The notes under the pieces: model-generated
What the model was told of the DNA's origin: nothing
Seen by the model: only the letters and a program-made list of their open reading frames with translations
Databases searched by the model: none
Made by a program: the position numbers and the translations under genes
In this document: positions 45,603 to 57,718 of the stretch, piece after piece
Numbering within the stretch: the stretch's first letter is position 1
How the letters are laid out: each line of letters starts with the position of its first letter
Source of the DNA: Rhizophagus irregularis
Lineage: Eukaryota; Glomeromycota; Glomeromycetes; Glomerales; Glomeraceae
Assembly (NCBI RefSeq): GCF_026210795.1
Contig: NC_089429.1
Location: forward strand, 2,356,001 to 2,420,000
Direction of reading: 5' to 3'
Length of the DNA: 64,000 bases

Positions 45603-46938
45603 ATGAGCAGAATGAGCGCAATTGACCAATTAAGTAGACTACTGTGTCTAATGCAATACGATACTCCAACCGAATAATTTTAAAATGTTAACCGTAGAAG
45701 TCAGCACGAAAGCCAGCTTAACGTTCAATTAAAATTTTAATTATCATTTAATTACGTGAATCGATTTCAAAAAAAAAAAAAATACTGTATTATCCTGAAA
45801 GGAAAAACTCATTTCTCTTAAAAACCATAAATGATAATATTGAGCAATTTTCTTTTCAATGTAAGAGAAAAGTGTTACAATGTGGTTAAACCATCATTTT
45901 CAAACATGTGAATGTGATGATCCTAGCAAAGATAGTCGGACAATAATTCTTCATTTATCGTGCTGCATTAGCAAGAACTTAAAGGAGTAATCTTGTAGTC
46001 AAGAGCCAAAGTTATAGCATGACGAAATATTTTTAAATAAAATTCGGGGCAAAAAAACCAGTCAAAGGCTTCTGGCCAACCGTTTGGTGACTGACCACCC
46101 GACCGTGATCGTTGCATCAACACTATCTCTTTGTTAGGAAACCAAAAAAAAAAATAAATCAATTTTGTAATAATATAAACAAGAAATCAAATGAGAATAA
46201 TCATCACGATGTAATAAAAAGTACGTAATTGAAAATTTGAAATCATTGTATTACAAGAGCCTCATGATACAGCTAGCGAGGCATAAAATTGTTAATAAAA
46301 AAATGAGAAATTCGTGTTACACATGATAAAAATTTTAAATTAAAAAAATTTTATTATTTTACTTTTTTTGGTATTTTTTTTCTTTAGATTTTTCTCAATG
46401 AAATTAAAAACTCGTTGATAAACTTGTTCGGCGTATTAAAACTTTTTAGAGATATTAACCTTTACACAACATGTGACCATGATTGTTTAAAAGATTATCA
46501 TTCTCTGCACGTTAGACAAAATCAAAATTAGATTATTCTTTGGAAATTCTTAAAAGTTCCTAATTTGGATTTATGTAAATTTTTATCAATCAACATAATG
46601 TTCAGGCGCAATTATACGATTTATAGAAATTATCTAAATAATAAATTATTTCAAGCTCTTATTTAGAAATTGAAGAATTCAAAGCCCGGCTTCAATGATA
46701 TTGGCTCATTGTAGAACTATGTTCGGATGTTCGATGTTTTAATTCCGTTGTAATAAACCTCGTGAATCAAATCTTGTGTCGCCCTTTCTTCTGTATAATA
46801 CATATGAACTTGCATTTTCTTTAAAAGCTCATATTTTTGAACCAGAGAATTGAAATTGTGTTATATTACTTCTATACAATATTTCTTTAAACAAGAATTA
46901 TCTTCTCTTTTGTGTTTACTGTTTTAACAGCAAATAAA
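45603..46938. other. Intergenic region upstream of the secreted-protein gene
   Basis: No supported gene. A 64-codon minus-strand frame at 45968-46162 has no protein-like features. The last 100 bp are the likely leader of the next gene. Confidence 0.45.
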
Positions 46939-47931
46939 ATGTCTAAAAATACTTTTTTTCTTTTTCGATTATTCGTTCTCCTTATTTGTGTGTTCCAAGT
47001 TTATGGTCAAATTTCTGATCAATTACCTCGTAAGTTGGGTGCAAATAAAATCCTCATTCATTCCACTTCTAAATGAATTTTTTTAATATTAGAGGGATGG
47101 ATTCGCGCCGGAAGTAAACCAGATGAATATCAAATGGGAGTCGATTCTGCAATATTTCATGGAACAGCAGCTGTAAGGACTTTAAAGCGAATATAATTTT
47201 TTTCTTAAAAATTTTATCTTCAGGCAACATATTTATAAGAGTTCCATTTTTTTGAATAGGTTGGAAGTAGTGGTTTTATAAAATCACTCTCAGGAGTGAA
47301 CTATAGTGAATTTGGTACTTTGATGCAAAGGTTCACTCCAAAAGAATTTAAAGGAAACCGAGTTCAACTTTCATGTTTCATAAAATATGAAGTAAGAATT
47401 CTAATATTAATTTATTTATTTTTTTAAAAACAAATCGATAATCTTATGTTTATTGTTTATTATCTATTATTTTTGTTTTAGAATATCTTAGGGAATGCTG
47501 GTTTGTGGATGCGAGTCGATACCCCAAAGGAACAGACTCTCGATAATATGCTTGATCGACCAATCAAAGGTAAAATATCGTTGTTATATAACAGATAATG
47601 TATAATTACCCTAATTTATTTATTTATTTATTTTTAACAGGTACTGATAATTGGACAGAATTTACAAATGTTTTAGATGTTCCTAAAGACGCGGAAAGAA
47701 TTGCCTTTGGTATTTTATTAAAAGGTTAGTCTCTTAAAATAAAAAGTTAATTATAATAAATATACACTAATATATTTAAAACCTTTCACCAATACTATTT
47801 TAGGTGACGGTCATGCTTGGCTTGATGATTGTAAATTCGAAATCGTAGATAAATCTGTTCCATTAACTCCGCACTTAACTGCATCTGCACCTGAAAAACA
47901 ATTGGATCATCCAATAAATCTTTCTTTCTAA
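46939..47931 (+). CDS. Secreted protein resembling a bacterial jelly-roll-like domain
   Basis: Six exons (46939-47029, 47093-47172, 47260-47391, 47482-47569, 47641-47724, 47804-47931) join in frame to 200 residues. Residues 1-23 form a signal peptide (FFLFRLFVLLICVFQVYG, cleavage before QIS), so the protein enters the secretory pathway; no membrane anchor or retention signal is seen. The mature part reads GWIRAGSKPDEYQMGVD, FGTLMQRF, KGNRVQLS, GLWMRVD, DNMLDRPIKGTDNWTEF, VLDVPKDAERIAFGILL and DGHAWLDDCKFE. This series (RPIKGT-x-W...LDVP...AFG...WLDDV) is familiar from bacterial proteins, often beside AraC-type regulators, and suggests a carbohydrate-binding-like beta sandwich. Five introns show it is a settled fungal gene. 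Function unknown; a role at the cell surface or in the host is speculation. Confidence 0.82.
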
Positions 47932-48119
47932 AACTTGAAACTTTTTAGTACATTTTTAAAATAATTAAAGAACTAAACTTAATTCATATAATATATATTT
48001 TAGTTGAATTTTTAAATTAAATCATACAAATAAATATTAAAGTCATATTTAAAAAATTAACAATTACTTGCACGATCAGTATAACGAATAGTTTATTTTA
48101 TTAACTTAAAATTCAATAG

Positions 48120-48253
48120 ATTGGAACACTTGATGCACTCGTTGTTATTTCAGACGAACTTATAAAATATGATCAATCCTTTGAATCGACAGCTTTCAAG
48201 ATTGTTGATATTTTACGCACCCTTTTACAAGGCGACAAGTTTATTATATGTTG
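48120..48253 (+). pseudogene. VMA5: Relic exon of V-ATPase subunit C
   Basis: After an acceptor-like TTCAATAG the frame reads IGTLDALVVISDELIKYDQS, then FESTAFKIVDILRTLLQGDKF before a stop. Animal and fungal V-ATPase subunit C begins its first conserved region with V-GTLD-x-LV-x-LSDEL-x-K-D-x-FVE, an unmistakable match. No other part of the roughly 390-residue subunit was found nearby, so this is a lone exon copy or the remains of a truncated duplicate. The functional gene must be elsewhere. Confidence 0.7.
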
Positions 48254-48367
48254 AATTGTATCGTACAAAAACTCTTTCTTTCACTTCTTTTACTTTCATA
48301 GTAAAATAATATTTTAATAAAAGAGTAGCAATAAAACATTATAAAAATATACTGCTAAAATACATAC

Positions 48368-48421
48368 GAGTTATCAGGAAAAGAGTCCTGATGAGACTGT
48401 TAGCACTTTGTCGGATAACTC
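48368..48421 (+). ncRNA. Hammerhead-like three-way junction (degenerate)
   Basis: A perfect 8-bp outer stem GAGTTATC/GATAACTC encloses a small hairpin AGGA-TCCT, then TGATGAG, then a GAC-GTC hairpin. The order stem III, stem I, CTGATGAG, stem II matches a type III hammerhead ribozyme, and ATC before stem I would be a permitted cleavage triplet. However, the strand after stem II reads GGAT where GAAA is required, and CTGATGAG overlaps stem I. A dead ribozyme copy or chance. Confidence 0.2.
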
Positions 48422-49429
48422 AAAAACATAAATTAACATATTTAATAACCGATAACGCTAATTCTCGCACGCAAGACTTAAAAATGGTGTCCAAGAAGAA
48501 ACAGAGAAAATTTTCGCAAAAGGCCTCGCAAAGAAGCTCCCACCAAAATAGTATATGTGGGTAATATGAACTGACTTTACACTCATGAACAGAATTAAAT
48601 TAATTACAAATATTAAAAAAAAGGCTGTTTAAAAGGAATGGTGGAGTTAAATGGCATAAGGTAAAATTGGTTACAAAATATTTCGAATTTTTAACTTTGC
48701 GGTGAGTTTATATTACTTTCACCATTATTAGCTTAAACTTTAGATTAAACTTATGAATTTAGTAAATTTAATTTCTTTTAGGTCATTGTATTTGAAAACT
48801 TCAACGTATTAAAAAAATGCAAGAGGTTGCAAGAGAGATTGTCTGAAGAAAGGCGATTAATTTCAATGATATTTTATTATAAACAATTTGACATTACTAT
48901 TTAATTTCAGAGTTCGATTTTATAATTAATTTTTATATATCAAATTTCGTCACAATTATTAATTAATGCAAATATGCAAATTGAAAGGATGTAATAAGAC
49001 CACCCATCAAAAATTTTACTATCACGTGACTTTTGGCCCGCATTACGCCATTATGGCATTATGTACTAACGTGTAAAAATAAACAGTGACGAATAACCCA
49101 CTCGAAAAAACAAGTCCCTCAGATAAATATAGTTTGCGTGAATAGTAGAGGGTGTGATGCCTGTAATGAATATTTTCCACTGTCTCGTGATAGTGAAATT
49201 TGATTGGGAAAATACCATTTGTCAGCAACTTTTGGCGAAAAAAAATTTTGATCTGTACACATTAACATAAAGTAAACACTATTATGTATACGAAACTAGC
49301 ATAAATTATTATTTTGACCACATTTCATTTGATTTTACATAGTGATAAAATTCCCGAAATACTGTATATCAGATTTAACACAATGGCGCACCGTGAAACT
49401 TCACCCATAAAAAAATTAACTACAAGTTC
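48422..49429. other. Intergenic region
   Basis: No supported gene. Contains the downstream side of the minus-strand gene relic at 49430-50233. Confidence 0.4.
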
Positions 49430-50233
49430 TTACAAATGTAGTAAGTCTCTAACATCTAAAAATTTAACCGGATTAACCGGCTCATGTAAATACGCTAATT
49501 GGTCTGTAACGTCATTGCCAATAAGGGCATCTTCCACCTGATCACCGGGATATTCTTCCCAGACTTGAATTTTGGCTGGAACCCATTTAGTCCAATTGGT
49601 ATCATCACCGATGGAAACCATAAATACATCAGACATACCAATCATTAGGGCCGTTAAAATAATAGATAAAATAATTCTCCTAAACATATAGTCTAATACA
49701 TATTCAAACCTTATAGTCATCGCCATTGTTTACACGTCGAACGGTTACCATTCTTGCCGGTGGACTACGTGGCAATTTTGTGTATTTGTACAGCACCAGG
49801 CATAGTTTTGAATATGGAGTTCAATTTATCATCGTCATACTTTTGCCCATAGTACTCTATTATTCTTTGATTATGTACTGTCACCCAATCGTTTTCGCGT
49901 CCAGAAAACTCACCCTTGTCAAGTGCATTGTAGAAAAATAGGAGGTTAAGCCCAACCTCTAAATCAAACTCTTCATCGGATTTGGACCCAACCTTAGTGA
50001 TGCTATTGAAGGCGCTCCTTCTAAGATATTCCGGCATCGAATAGGGCCACCTAAAGTTCTGGCTCATTCGAGCTATGGCGTATTGCCACTGTGCTATTCA
50101 AGAATATAAAGAAACTATTTATTACCAAGAAACCTTTGTACTTGACCAGGCACTTTCTCGTACGTGAAAAGAGTTTGTAGCATTTCACATTTGTTTTAAA
50201 AGTGCCCATTACTTTAGCTAAAATACGAGACAT
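49430..50233 (-). pseudogene. Unrecognised family, member 1
   Basis: Minus-strand coding DNA read in blocks: an N-terminal exon (MSRILAKVMGTFKTNVKCYK), a central block (WQYAIARMSQNFRWPYSMPE, EFDLEVGLNLLFFYNALDKG and RIIEYYGQKYDDDKL), LPRSPPARMVTVRR with NGDDYKV, and a C-terminal exon ending VSIGDDTNWTKWVPAK, GNDVTDQLAYLHEPVNP and VKFLDVRDLLHL. Introns are likely between blocks, but the frame also seems disturbed about once, so it is listed as broken. A relative lies at 55045-55830. The protein would be about 260 residues, soluble, with no known domain recognised. Its GC content is clearly higher than that of the surrounding DNA. Confidence 0.5.
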
Positions 50234-50525
50234 CGATGTTAATATAAATAATTTTTACAGGATACGTGTTTATTATATTTATTAGTAAAGAAATATATCC
50301 AACAGACGGGATCCAAATGGGTGAGAGTACGCAAAGAATGCAAATTATAAAAAGAAAAGCGAGTAATATGAAGGGATATAATAGAGAAAACAAGAAAAGC
50401 AAGCAAAGGTTTTTAGTGACGTTAAACATGATTATTTTTTGGTTTGGAAAGAGTGCCTATCGATCAGTTGTCTACCCAATTTTATAATTAAAATTTCACC
50501 CCACGTCCCCACGTGACCGGCGTGA
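50083..50525. repeat. Copy B of a duplicated segment
   Basis: Matches 43095-44130 (copy A) in order. Copy B includes the first exon and upstream region of the gene at 49430-50233 and is GC-richer. It ends in GGCGTGACCGGCGTG, beyond which similarity stops. It preserves the empty site of the MITE present in copy A. Confidence 0.75.
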
Positions 50526-50940
50526 CCGGCGTGTTTTATATAGATTTTAAATCAGGTTGGTTACGTTTACACAAACGATTATCTTTGCACATCTTAAATT
50601 TCAATGAATTTCTTTAAATTAAAATTTTGTTTTCCTTGACTCATCAGAAATGAAAGTAAAATTTGTTTATCGAGAACTTAAATTGGAAAATCTTGATAAG
50701 AAGCAAATACGTTTTCAAATAGAACCAAATTTTTTAAACTTTTTTCTTTTAAAACATTGAGCTCGACAGAAATTTCATTTATTTTTATAATTATTTAAAA
50801 AAAAAAAGTTAAATTTAAAACTGGCAACGTTTATAAATGAGTGCAAAATTTGGAAATTATTAGTTCCTGTTAGTTGCATTGGTATGTAACGCTAAAATAT
50901 TTTAATATTTATTATTTCTTAATGAAATTTATTATACTTT
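50526..50940. other. Intergenic DNA
   Basis: AT-rich, no gene seen. Confidence 0.4.
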
Positions 50941-50944
50941 TATA

Positions 50945-51370
50945 AATTATAGTCTGTGGTCTGGCTATAATTCCGTTTACCGTCGTTCCTACGTGTTAGC
51001 AATTGGTGGTTCTGTCTTTATTGAAGCTGGTGCTGTTGAAATTTTTGCTTTCTCTTTAGAAAACCATCATGGTGTGAATTCTGAAAAAAACTGGGTATAT
51101 GGTCTCATTATAACTGATGTAAGCTTCCTCACTATCAGTTGCGTAAAGCAGCTTATTTTAGTTGCTACTCGATTAGAGAAACACTTTTTGGATGCCTCGA
51201 AACATGACATATCAGCCTTGTTAAGTACCAGCTCAGCAGATGTCACAACGGGAACCAATTGTTGTTTCAACATTCTTTGGTGGTCTATCTACCTACAGAA
51301 TATTATATGGATCTGGAAATTTGATGAAAAGACTATTGGAATATTTGGATACATAAAAAAAAATTGTTAG
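50945..51370 (+). pseudogene. Unrecognised coding fragment with hydrophobic segments
   Basis: An open stretch reading SLWSGYNSVYRRSYVLAIGG, SVFIEAGAVEIFAFSLEN, then VYGLIITDVSFLTISCVKQL and LILVATRLEKHF. Composition is protein-like and GC is higher than nearby DNA. A membrane-associated protein is possible. No partner exon or family could be recognised, and flanking frames are closed, so this is probably a relic. Confidence 0.35.
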
Positions 51371-54300
51371 CTATTACCAACTTATCCCAATTGACACAAA
51401 GGTTCTGATGGCGAAAATAGTACAATGACGAGTACTCAAACTGATAATTTTGCAGAGGTCTCGGAATCAATGAAGGAACAAGAATTTATTCTACGAGAGA
51501 TTCCATTGAAACTTTTTGATCTCAAAAACTACCTTTGACGAACACGAACATGTGTTTCAACGTATGCTTACGTTTATTCAGAAACCGATACGTCAATTGT
51601 TTCTTCATCAAATGCTTTGATTAGTCTACAAGTGAAAATTTTCATACTCCTCAGTCCAATCCAATTGGCCTGTTACGAGTAACCAATGTAATCACAATTA
51701 TGACCGACAAATTTAACAATCTGAGACAATAAGTGAAAGAACATACGTTTATCGGTCGAACTTCATCCAATAATATGCTTAATATGGACGAACAACTTTC
51801 CTAATAAAGCCAAGGTTATGGGGGTTCATCGGAGCATAAAATTCTGGATGTACTATAGACATTCACAGCCTCTTATTTGATTGGGGTATTACCTAACCGA
51901 AGGACAACTACTGGACAACTAGCAAAATCTTTATTGCCAGTCGGTGTGATGATGTGCGTTCTAACAGAACACGATTTGATACTACTGGATTGTTGTGATA
52001 TTGTAGATTCTGCTACTGGTAATCTTGAAACCTGCCTCAATATTAGTTTTATTAATTTCAATTATAAAATATTCCTTAATAAGTAATAATCGACGCGTTC
52101 TTTTTTGATAACTTTCAGGGTACCTACTTGAATTCTTTGCTTATATGGCTTCCAGTCATCTGGTTATTCATATTTCAGTTCCTAAAGAAACGGAAAGTGA
52201 TTAGTCCGTGTTTCGGAACAACCCACTAGTTATATTCATGCTAAATTGATTTGGCCAGTTCAAGTGCGCGGCTCTAAGCGAAGCATTTGAAATATCCAAA
52301 ATCAATTTGTTTTCTTCGCGGACCAATATGGTAAATCCTGATGAAGATGATAAAATTACATTCACACAAGGATTTCAAAACTATTTACCTGATAATATAC
52401 TTCCACAAAGCGTCACCGACTTTATTAATCATGATATAATTGACAAAAAAAACGGATGTATATATTACCTCAGTAAATATGCTTGTTGAAAATGTAAGAA
52501 CAAATATAAAAGTATTTCATTATTTCATTAAAATGTTTTATGTTTAATATAACTTATCAATTTTAAATTAGTCTATAATCCAAGGTTCAGCATTGGAGAC
52601 CGGTATGTGAAGATTTTAAGAAGCGAATGAATATTGAAAAGGACAAGCCTGATGACAAAAATCCTATTATTGGTTTCGGAATAAATATTGAAATTGCCAG
52701 TGTCTTCTTGAAAGGTAATAAAGATAGTTAATTTTTTTTCGCTAATATAGGCAAAAATATTCCAAATATTATGGATTAGTTCGATAACAGAATTGAAATA
52801 TTCCAATTGGAGAATGTATCTATTGTCATCAAAAAAATAAACCAGTTAAATTAGTAGAATGTCATCAATGCTATCAACAAAAAAAACCAATGACTCTTTC
52901 AAAGATTGAAAATATTCCAATTGGAAAATACATGGACAAAAGACAATTTGATTTCTTGGAGATATCATGGCCTAACGTCGATTTTAGAATCTTCTACTTA
53001 AGAAGTTCTTTTTTGAACATACTGTATATGGATAAAGCTCATCAAGATATATAATATACTCGATCTTTTAAACACATCTATCATTTATAATACCTATTGG
53101 CACTGCTGAAATTTTCGATCATTCGTCAGCTCTTACGGTTTCAAGTTAAGAACATGTTTGAGCAGCAAATATTGGTACTGCCTTGAAACATCATCCAATG
53201 GGTTCAATATCATTTTCACGTTCTAACTTTGTTGAGACGAAACCTTATCTTCCAGTGAGAATTTGTCTCCCATAGAACAACTAAACTTCATTAAATGAGG
53301 ATAAATATACCTGCTTGTCTATTATGGAATTACCGGATACTCAAAAAAGTGTATTTGCGAGACTGCGGGGTAACAACAATGGAAAAATATTTAGAGATGA
53401 GAATATTGTTAGCAAACAATTAAGGTCTTGTCAAGTTCTATTTCACTTTCATCAGCAACACAGAATCTTTCTCAGCCCCGGTTGAGCACCATCAATTTAT
53501 TCCTGTTAGTTCCGCTTTAGTACGCTTGAACACCAAATATTGCTTTTATTATTTCTAAGCAGATCTTGGGCGAGGGTAATAAATTAATTAATCTCTTTTT
53601 CCCGAACCCTCTATTGAGCTACCATGAAACAGTTCGTGGTTTTTATTTTTATAACGAATTGCCAGCCTTTAAGATGATGAATGCACTCGCAATCTCATAG
53701 AAAGTACACTTCGTTGGGCGTTAATTTTTAAAAAACTTTCCGTGGAATGAAACATGTGATTCATACGCAATTCTACCTTAGTCTTTGCCGAAAGTATCAT
53801 GCAAAAACGCCAAACTGCGGAATAAAGGAAAAAGAAACCTTATCGTCTTCTAGACAACCATTGACTTCAATATAGAGAAAAGAAAGGTTGAATATGAAGG
53901 AGACTTTGATGTGGTCCGCATGACATTACTCTCACAGAAATCTCTCAACTCTACTTAAAAGGACTTTTGTGTGGTCTGGAATCTCAAGATCTCTAGACCT
54001 ACCTTAATCAAATATAGTCCGACGTTATGTCGACAATTTATTGTTTGCTCTACATAATTCTCAAATTCGGGTTTTATCTTTGGTTGTGATTTCCATTATT
54101 GGTCGAAATATTTCGAGTCATATTCTTTCAAGCGATGAATATTTGCATAAAAGCTTTTTGGAAACGTTAATTAGGAAAGAAGGAACTTGCAGTTGCAGCA
54201 AGTCAATTATTCATAATACGCAGGCGTTTATAAGAATGTTTGATCGATTTTATTGGATTATAGCAAAAAAGAATGAATTTTGAAAATGTCACAGGTCCCT

Positions 54301-54830
54301 CTATTATTGTGGTTCACGAGACTACATAACATCTGGTTGTATGCATTCGCTTATTTCCTCTGATAACATGCTTTCCTCAGAAATTCTGGTAGATGAAATG
54401 ATTCACCCTGAACCTTGTAGTCATAACTTCCATCCCATACATTCTATCTTATAATATTTCAAAAATTGGTTCTAATAAGTCTTTAAACGTACTTGACGTG
54501 AAATGATGCATTAATTCTTGGAATGTAGTGACTAGTGATGTCTTACTCAATGGATCAAAAATGTTGTTTTAATTTGCGATGAAAATAGAATTAATGGGTT
54601 AAATTTCGTGTTGTAAGGTAGATAGTAGTATTATAGTTGATGTTTCTGAAATTATTATTCAAGAGTTGCGTGATCGATTTGAATCTAGAAAATGTGGGCT
54701 ATTAAGCTGAAAAAGCAGAAGAGATTTGAAAAACATTGGAAGAGCAAAGATCAATATTCAAGCAATGATAGAGGCTAGATTAAAGAGATTTAGCTATAAT
54801 TAGTTCTTGAACACGATATTTAAATAACAA
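51371..54830. other. Decayed, GC-richer former coding region
   Basis: Short frames with protein-like sequence alternate with stops on the plus strand: GVLPNRRTTTGQLAKSLLPV (about 51880), MVNPDEDDKITFTQGFQNYL (52328), a Cys-rich block with CIYCHQKNKPVKLVECHQCY (about 52811-52875) that could bind zinc, and SSHILSSDEYLHKSFLETLI (about 54115). GC is clearly above that of the AT-rich deserts. No family was recognised and no intact gene is present. Confidence 0.4.
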
Positions 54831-55044
54831 TTTTTTTTTTAGTACAAAATAAGTGTTAGTGTATTTATTGAAAATTTTACACACACAAATTAAAATAAAA
54901 TCCAGATTGTGTGCAATCTTTTATTGCATATATTTGCATTATTTTGATTTTTGAAATTTTTTTTTTCCTTGTTAAACTAAAAACATTTTCTTTTGATATA
55001 ATATATTTTCATTATAGTAGTATATTGCATTTAAAATTTTAATG

Positions 55045-55830
55045 GTTTCTTTGGCTCGTGTGCATATACTAGTTGATCAGTAACATCATTATCTATAAGG
55101 ACTTGCTCACCGGGAATCCGGTTTATCATCCCAGAGTAAAAATTTTAGATAAATAAAATCCATTATTTTTTGTTTCTCCTATTTGTAAATATAAGTAGAT
55201 AAAATAGACAAGTACACATATTTTTGCTATAATTTAAATTAAGCAACTAAGTAATTGAAAAGGATTCTTGGCAAGCACTCGCCTGTATCCACCACGCACT
55301 CATACTTTTTATTATTCACGTTGACATAAAAATCATATACTGTACAAACAAGCCAGGATCATTGGGTCTTCTAATACAAACTCTAACCTTTATTTACGGC
55401 ACTGGGTTGGTGTAACGATAAAGTAATAACGAATTGTTAATTCTATTCGTTATCCTCGTCAAAATAACTGTATGATCACGAATAGAGTGACCCTCAAAGT
55501 AATTATGGCATTGCCTCCTATAGTCCTATATCTAATTAGTATAAATAGTTACCATTTTTTCCAATTTTTTTTAGATAATTCCATTGAAAGATTAATACAT
55601 AAATTTACCTAATTAACGTAAGAGTGCAATCATCTGGCCAATTCGAAGCAGCATTAAATATATTTAGGTTGAGAATATTATTTAGAATTATAAATAATTA
55701 TAAATAAATGGATAATTTGAAACTTCATATTGATGCTAAATAGTAAAATTAAAAAAAATTTACAATCAAGTAATATTTAAACCTTGTAGTCATTCCTATC
55801 TTTAATACACTGAAAAATCACCATCTTTGC
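55045..55830 (-). pseudogene. Unrecognised family, member 2 (decayed)
   Basis: Near 55050-55130 the minus strand reads PGEQVLIDNDVTDQLVYAHE followed by PKKPLKF and a stop, closely matching the C-terminus of member 1 (PGDQV...NDVTDQLAYLHEP...PVKF). Near 55795-55815 it has NDYKV, the end of the preceding exon in member 1. The stretch between is AT-rich and frame-broken. Older than member 1. Confidence 0.5.
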
Positions 55831-56869
55831 TGCTTACTATAAATCATATGATTAATCAATAAATCACATGATCTGTGTAGACTGGCGTCTGGCGATATGT
55901 CGCTATAGCGATAAATGACAATTTTCTTTATTTATTTATTTGTGATATTATTTTATGGTAATAAAATTTTTTTTGATAGCTTTCATAGTACTTTTTTTTT
56001 ATCATACTGTAGTAAATAAATTATTAATAAATAGTCACGCTTATCATTTTTGTTACTAAACATATTGCACAGGCTTTCGGCATTCTTATCTCCAATCTAA
56101 ATAAATATAAATCAGTACTAATCAAAAATTTATCATGGGTAGTCTTTTTTTTTATGTTATATATTGAATATATATTTTCTACATTTAGTTGACTTCAAAA
56201 ACAATAACTTTTATTAATTTTCATATATAGTATTAATCTTCAAAAATCAAAATAATATGCTTCTATTTTTATTTTTCAATGGCAAAATAAAACAATTCAA
56301 TATTGTTATTATATAAAGAATTAGATGATTTTTTTTTTAACCATGGCGCGATGTGTAGTGTTGGATTGCTATGCCTCGCATATATCCTATTTTTGGCTGT
56401 TCTTACAACTATAATATATATATTTGTTTTATAAGTGTCGACTGATTCATTCAGCTGATTCTTATAGAGAATACTATAAGACCAAACGTGATATATAATT
56501 GGTTACTCAATTACTCATGTATAATCAATCAATTTTTATTAATGTTCAACATTATACAGCCATATCATCTGAAAGCGAGAAATTGACTAATCGAGCTCCC
56601 ACATGAATAGTATTTTATCTTAAATGAACAGCATCATCCGCAAGTGATTGGCAAGTCTAACGCTTATTTAATATAAACCTTATACTCTAATAGTGTGGTG
56701 TTCGGACTTCTTCTGATTCTGTACCAGGTTATACATCAATGGCTTGTGGTGTTGCTGTAGGAGTTGATGTTGAAGGTGACGTGAAAGTGTCCAATATAAA
56801 ACTATATAATGTCAAAATACTTTCATGAGAGATAATAACATGATTGTAGACAATTCAATGTCAACACTC
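55831..56869. other. Region without a recognisable gene
   Basis: AT-rich to about 56350, then a GC-richer stretch that seems to continue the decayed minus-strand coding DNA listed next. No intact gene. Confidence 0.4.
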
Positions 56870-57232
56870 TGGTCAATTCCTTCGAATTTTGACTGGTGAT
56901 TTTGGATTAACTTTAAAATATTTAACGTGAACAAGATCTTTAGAATCTTCAGACTGAGCATTGCCATATCCCTCAGAAGAAGCTATATGTTTAAATTCTG
57001 AAGCGTTAACTGAAATTTTATCCTCAATACAAGTACAACTTCAGCCGAATGATCGAAGAACATAATTCAGCCCAAAATGTTCCAAGACTATATCAACCAA
57101 CGCAACTTCTGGTTTATGCGGATCTGGATCTGCTTTTTTTAAGGTAGCCATTCTAGGAATAAAATTATCGGGAGCTTTGGCGTAAATTTTACACCCCTTG
57201 TACCCCACGATTTGCCAACATGCACAGCTTAT
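56870..57232 (-). pseudogene. Decayed minus-strand coding fragment, family unknown
   Basis: After an acceptor-like TTATTAG the minus strand reads ACWQIVGYKGCKIYAKAPDN, then FIPRMATLKKADPDPHKPEV, ALVDIVLEHFGLNYVLRSFG, a stop, and SCTCIEDKISVNASEFKHIA, SSEGYGNAQSEDSKDLVHVK. The long run of protein-like sequence with a single nonsense codon shows a former gene. Function unknown. Confidence 0.5.
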
Positions 57233-57554
57233 CTAATAAAATATACTGCTTATTTGATATGACCCCTTCTTTTCAAGTGAAAAAATTGCGCTAAAAGTAA
57301 AATTCGATGAACATGCTAAACTGATATGTTGTAAACTTATACTAACGGAGTAATGGTATATCTACCGTTTATTATCTAGATTGGCTGATATGCAATAAAG
57401 AATATTCGAGATCTGTAAAAATAGTAGATGATAAATCACCCATGCTGGATTACGTACTGCTAATTCCTATTCAAAAAACGGATTAATGTGTGATTAACCT
57501 ATACACGTAATTTTATGGCAAGCCGTTCAAGTCAAAAGTCCGCCGCTATTGCAG

Positions 57555-57718
57555 CAGGTACCTGTTGCTTTCGCGGCAGGTACCTGCTAGATTTGCAGCA
57601 GGTATCTGCTGGATTCACGGCAGATACCTGCTAGAATTGCGGCAGATACCTGCTAGATTTGCGGCAGGTACCTGCTGAATTAGCGGCAGGTACCTGCTGA
57701 ACTTGCGGCAGGTACCTG
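57555..57718 (+). repeat. Left CAGGTACCTG array, eight units
   Basis: Units of the form CGGCAGGTACCTGCTAGATTTG. Variants GGTATC and AGATACC occur in the inner copies. The decamer is its own complement, so each unit can form a short hairpin. Confidence 0.9.

Noticed and set aside
45968-46162. Minus-strand 64-codon frame
   Set aside because: No conserved features, and it spans a low-complexity run; not supported as a gene.
49430-49726. Aspartic-protease-like motif (ALIGND)
   Set aside because: The short ALIGND word alone is not enough; no DTG/DSG active site accompanies it, and the second family member has LIDND instead.
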